Shown here: piece after piece, positions 57,331 through 64,000 of the stretch
Numbering within the stretch: position 1 is the first letter of the stretch
Layout of the letters: every line of letters begins with the position of its first letter
DNA from: Haliclona indistincta
Lineage: Eukaryota; Porifera; Demospongiae; Haplosclerida; Chalinidae
Direction of reading: 5' to 3'
Assembly (NCBI GenBank): GCA_964017065.1
Contig: OZ024786.1
Span: 11,288,578 to 11,352,577 of the forward strand
DNA: 64,000 bases
Made by a program: the position numbers and the translations under genes
Notes under the pieces: generated by a model
The model's database searches: none
What the model saw: only the letters and a program-made list of their open reading frames with translations
What the model was told of the DNA's origin: nothing

Positions 57331-57558
57331 GTACAAGTGACTTCTTTTTCAAAACGCGCGCGTACAAACTGCGCAGTCATTGCGCGCTTCATCACGTGGT
57401 GAATGACAGCATATCACATGATCGTCATAACTGAGCTGAGAGATCAAGGCAAGTTTTTGTATCGAGTATAATACTCTCTAAGGAAGTAAAGTAAGCCGGC
57501 TTTGAGACTAACTGACCAGTGACTGTGTACTGCCTGTGTTTTTCTCAAGCGTGTGACA

Positions 57559-61510
<3,952 letters not shown>

Positions 61511-61811
61511 ACACCATCATCTCATCCTCACTCTTTCATCTTTCTCTGATTATGATCGTATCTTCATCACTGTTTTAAAACTTTGAGAACTATCTATAAT
61601 AGCACAAGTGACCCGTTTTATTGATGTATGTCTCAAGCTCAGTATTAAGTGTATTTAATATTATTTCTTGTTTTACGGTATCATTGTACAATTAGGAGTT
61701 GCGGTATTGATAACGAGCCACACCCGACTCACGTTTTGCAGCGTTGCTGTTCGCAGTTAGTCAGCAAGCCAGGGCGTTTCTGATACCGATCGGCGAGTAA
61801 TATACAGCAAT
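61511..61811. other. intergenic, CHMP2A 3' end and next promoter
   Basis: No ORF. The last 100 bases hold CACACCCGACTCACG and a C-rich stretch before the ATG at 61812; promoter elements are not certain. Confidence 0.4.
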
Positions 61812-63198
61812 ATGGCTCGTGCTTTTTTGGTGACCTTGTTCGTAGCTATAGTCGTTGCGACGGTGAGTTGGTTCTTTAGAAAGCGGCTAGCTGGATTGAT
61901 GATCTTTTGTCTTCCTCTCTAGGCTAGCGCTAGAGTGATACGTTCACGAGGACCTGTGAACTGTACCGGGGAGTGCCAGACTGCAGGTAAAGAAATTCTG
62001 ACGCTAGCTAGCTGTTTGAATCAAGCTTTCTCTTCCACAGATGTGAATGCTAAAATGACCAGAGTGATGAAGATCAAGATGAAAGAGTTCGAGAAGTGTG
62101 TAGAAGAGAAACGTTGCCCCACTATAGCTCCTGCTCTACAAAATGTCCCGTGTGCTAACGGGAAAGCAGACGAATACGAGTGCAGCAACGTAGATCTTCT
62201 GTCCTTCGTTCCTGTTTCCGATTTGGATTGTGGTGGTGATCTGAACGACATCTGGGGCTGGACGGACCCAGAAACTAAGAGAGAATACGCCATCGTTGGC
62301 TGCTACGATGGCACCTCTTTCGTGGATGTAACAGAACCAACTGATCCGCAAGTACTGGGTTTTCTGCCTACTCAAACATCCTCCAGTAGCTGGAGAGACA
62401 TAAAGGTTTGACGTAATAAATTTGTTCATTTGTGTGGCGACATTATCATTGATGTGGTGTGTACAAGAGTTGCTCACTACAAGTTGTTTCCCGTGTCTGC
62501 TAAGTCTGTACTGAAGTGTCATATGCATCATTAACTACATTAAACTTCACTATCATTGTGTAGGTTTATGCTAACCATGCCTTCATCGTGAGTGAAGCTC
62601 GCAGTCATGGAATGCAAGTGTTTGATCTGACCAAATTGAGAGGTCTAAAAGCACAAGAAACAGGGGTGAATGTGGTTCAAGCGGACACCCACTATGGAGA
62701 GATGGGAAACACACACAATATCGTTGCCAATGAGGACACAGGCTACATGTATGCAGTTGGTACTGGCACCTGTACCAGTGGTCTGCATGTGGTCAACGTA
62801 CGAGATCCTTCCAATCCAAGTTTTGCTGGATGCTTCGGGGGAGATGGTTATGTCCATGATGCACAGTGCGTTGTATACAAAGGACCTGACTCTGACTACC
62901 AGGGCAAAGAGATCTGCTTCTGCTACAATGAAGACACACTCACAATCGTGGATGTCGAGGACAAGAATAACATGAAGATGGTGTCACGAGTGCCTTACGA
63001 CAACGAATATTACACCCATCAGGGATGGTTAAACGAGGAACAGACGCATCTTCTACTCAATGATGAGTTAGATGAACTCTACGGACCCACACCGAATACT
63101 CGCAGCTTGATATGGGATGTTGAAGATCTCGATGATCCTAAACTAACTGGATCATTCTTCTCTGATAAAAAAGCTACTGACCACAACCTATACATCAG
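61812..63198 (+). CDS. secreted LVIVD-repeat (choice-of-anchor B type) protein, 3' end not found
   Basis: Exons 61812-61862, 61923-61986, 62041-62405 and 62564-63198, ending at a donor (ATCAG|GTAAAA). Exon 1 is a signal peptide (MARAFLVTLFVAIVVAT). A Cys-rich segment (CTGECQTA, CVEEKRCPTI) leads into LVIVD-type beta-propeller repeats: DIWGWTDPETKREYAIVGCY, DGTSFVDVTEPTDPQVLG, ANHAFIVSEARSHGMQVFDL, GLHVVNVRDPSNPSFAG, EDTLTIVDVEDKNNM and RSLIWDVEDLDDPKLTGSFF. Such proteins are extracellular beta-propellers found in bacteria and animals; the ligand is unknown. The intron 61987-62040 is 54 bases and has no in-frame stop, so it could also be read through. After 63198 I found no further exon in the window. 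Confidence 0.8.
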
Positions 63199-64000
63199 GT
63201 AAAAAATATATTTATATAGTTTTGGTCAGTATACCGTCTTCAGTACAAATCAATGTAACCAAAAAGTTTTTCCAGATTTGTACTCAGTTTGCTAATTTTG
63301 TCAATTTATGGCCGTTCAATAACCAAAAAGTTAACCAAAAATTATTTCCTTTATGCTAAAAAGTTCTGGTCTCTCTGTCGAGTATACTAGAGTAACTTTA
63401 CAGTGTTTTCTGTTTGTATAAACAAAAACACCCTCAAAAATTATATGACCCATTAGCTTAGCTGCAGCATTGGGCCAAAACTATATTATGTGGGATACCT
63501 AATACGTTGGTTCAAGCACGATACTGATTTTGATGATACTAATAGCTAAAACAACACTTGGTAGTACTATTCATTGTCATGTGATCTAACTATCTACAGT
63601 GAATACAATCACTATAGTTTGTGTTTCCACTGATAAGGAAATTAATGAATAACTGTACAGCTGAGTAATAGTAGCCACATCATGCAACATGACAGCCATG
63701 CGTTTGTACTGTGTTAGATTATAGTAAAGCATTAGCCTCGTACCCAGGCTTGCTCTATAATTGAGCAGACGATAGAGCAGGCCTGGGTACGAGGCAAAGT
63801 AAAGCATTGTGATTGCTCATTAACGGTTTGATGTTGTGCTAGGCAAACACAATTAATTCTTAGTACTACGTGTCATTGTAGCAGTGGTAGAAATCTGTGT
63901 TAATTTTTGTCAAATCCAAGTGCCTTCACCTAGACAAACAAAAGGAGGGACATTGCCCATCCTTTCTTCGTTAGCGAGAGAGGGTCATAGCATGCATGAG
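63199..64000. other. intron or 3' region, no exon recognised
   Basis: AT-rich. GCCTCGTACCCAGGC (63735-63749) is mirrored by GCCTGGGTACGAGGC (63781-63795), a perfect 15-bp foldback. Probably part of a long intron of the LVIVD gene. Confidence 0.45.

Overview
The window reads as nuclear DNA of an early-branching animal, most likely a demosponge. This is an inference from several things seen together: AT-rich sequence, very short GT-AG introns (many 50-65 bases, several exactly 54), a Death-NACHT-LRR receptor beside large EGF/VWD surface proteins, a caspase-like gene cluster, and dense non-autonomous transposons. No prokaryotic features, CRISPR arrays or operons are present. Positions 11548-11747 are a 200-N assembly gap.

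Layout. 1-2.3 kb: a tRNA-like (SINE-like) repeat, a degenerate tandem repeat and a TKL-like protein kinase with two exons. 3.5-7.8 kb: a decayed multi-exon gene, cut by two copies of a 1.2-1.5 kb repeat (called element A here). 8.1-9.0 kb: an 'element B' transposon with 8-bp direct repeats. 9.2-11.5 kb, minus strand: a fibronectin-III single-pass receptor whose 5' part runs into the gap. 11.8-16.6 kb: a transposon graveyard of long perfect palindromes, a LINE 3' end and a piggyBac-type element carrying a nested element B. 18.3-19.2 kb, minus: an arrestin-domain protein.

20.4-23.3 kb, minus: a Death-NACHT-LRR (NLR) gene with one frameshift. It faces, across 237 bp, a plus-strand 24-exon gene at 23.5-33.9 kb. 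I could trace that gene from signal peptide to stop: IgGFc-binding N-terminal region, NIDO, AMOP, VWD, EGF repeats, SEA-like region, EGF pair, TM segment and short tail (MUC4-like). Its introns hold a three-level nest of transposons and a piggyBac-type MITE. 35.0-35.9 kb, minus: a compact four-exon gene of unknown function.

38.3-56.5 kb: a cluster of caspase-like (peptidase C14) genes made by duplication of head-to-head pairs. Copy D keeps the His/Cys dyad. Copies B and C have the catalytic His replaced by Arg but keep Cys. Copy A keeps His but has lost the Cys loop by a small frameshifting deletion. Copy E is only a 5' stub. Between the copies lie duplicated spacers, foldback elements, a Crypton-like recombinase fragment, a 1.7-kb TIR element and a Harbinger-type MITE. 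57.6-61.5 kb: the ESCRT-III subunit CHMP2A/VPS2 with five exons. 61.8 kb to beyond the traced exons: a secreted LVIVD-repeat (choice-of-anchor B type) protein whose 3' end was not found in the window.

As a group, the NLR, the divergent mucin-like surface protein, the FN3 receptor and the caspase-like cluster suggest an innate-recognition and cell-death neighbourhood. Linkage is all the sequence shows; shared function is inference. Exon boundaries were read by eye from GT-AG signals and phase agreement, without transcripts.
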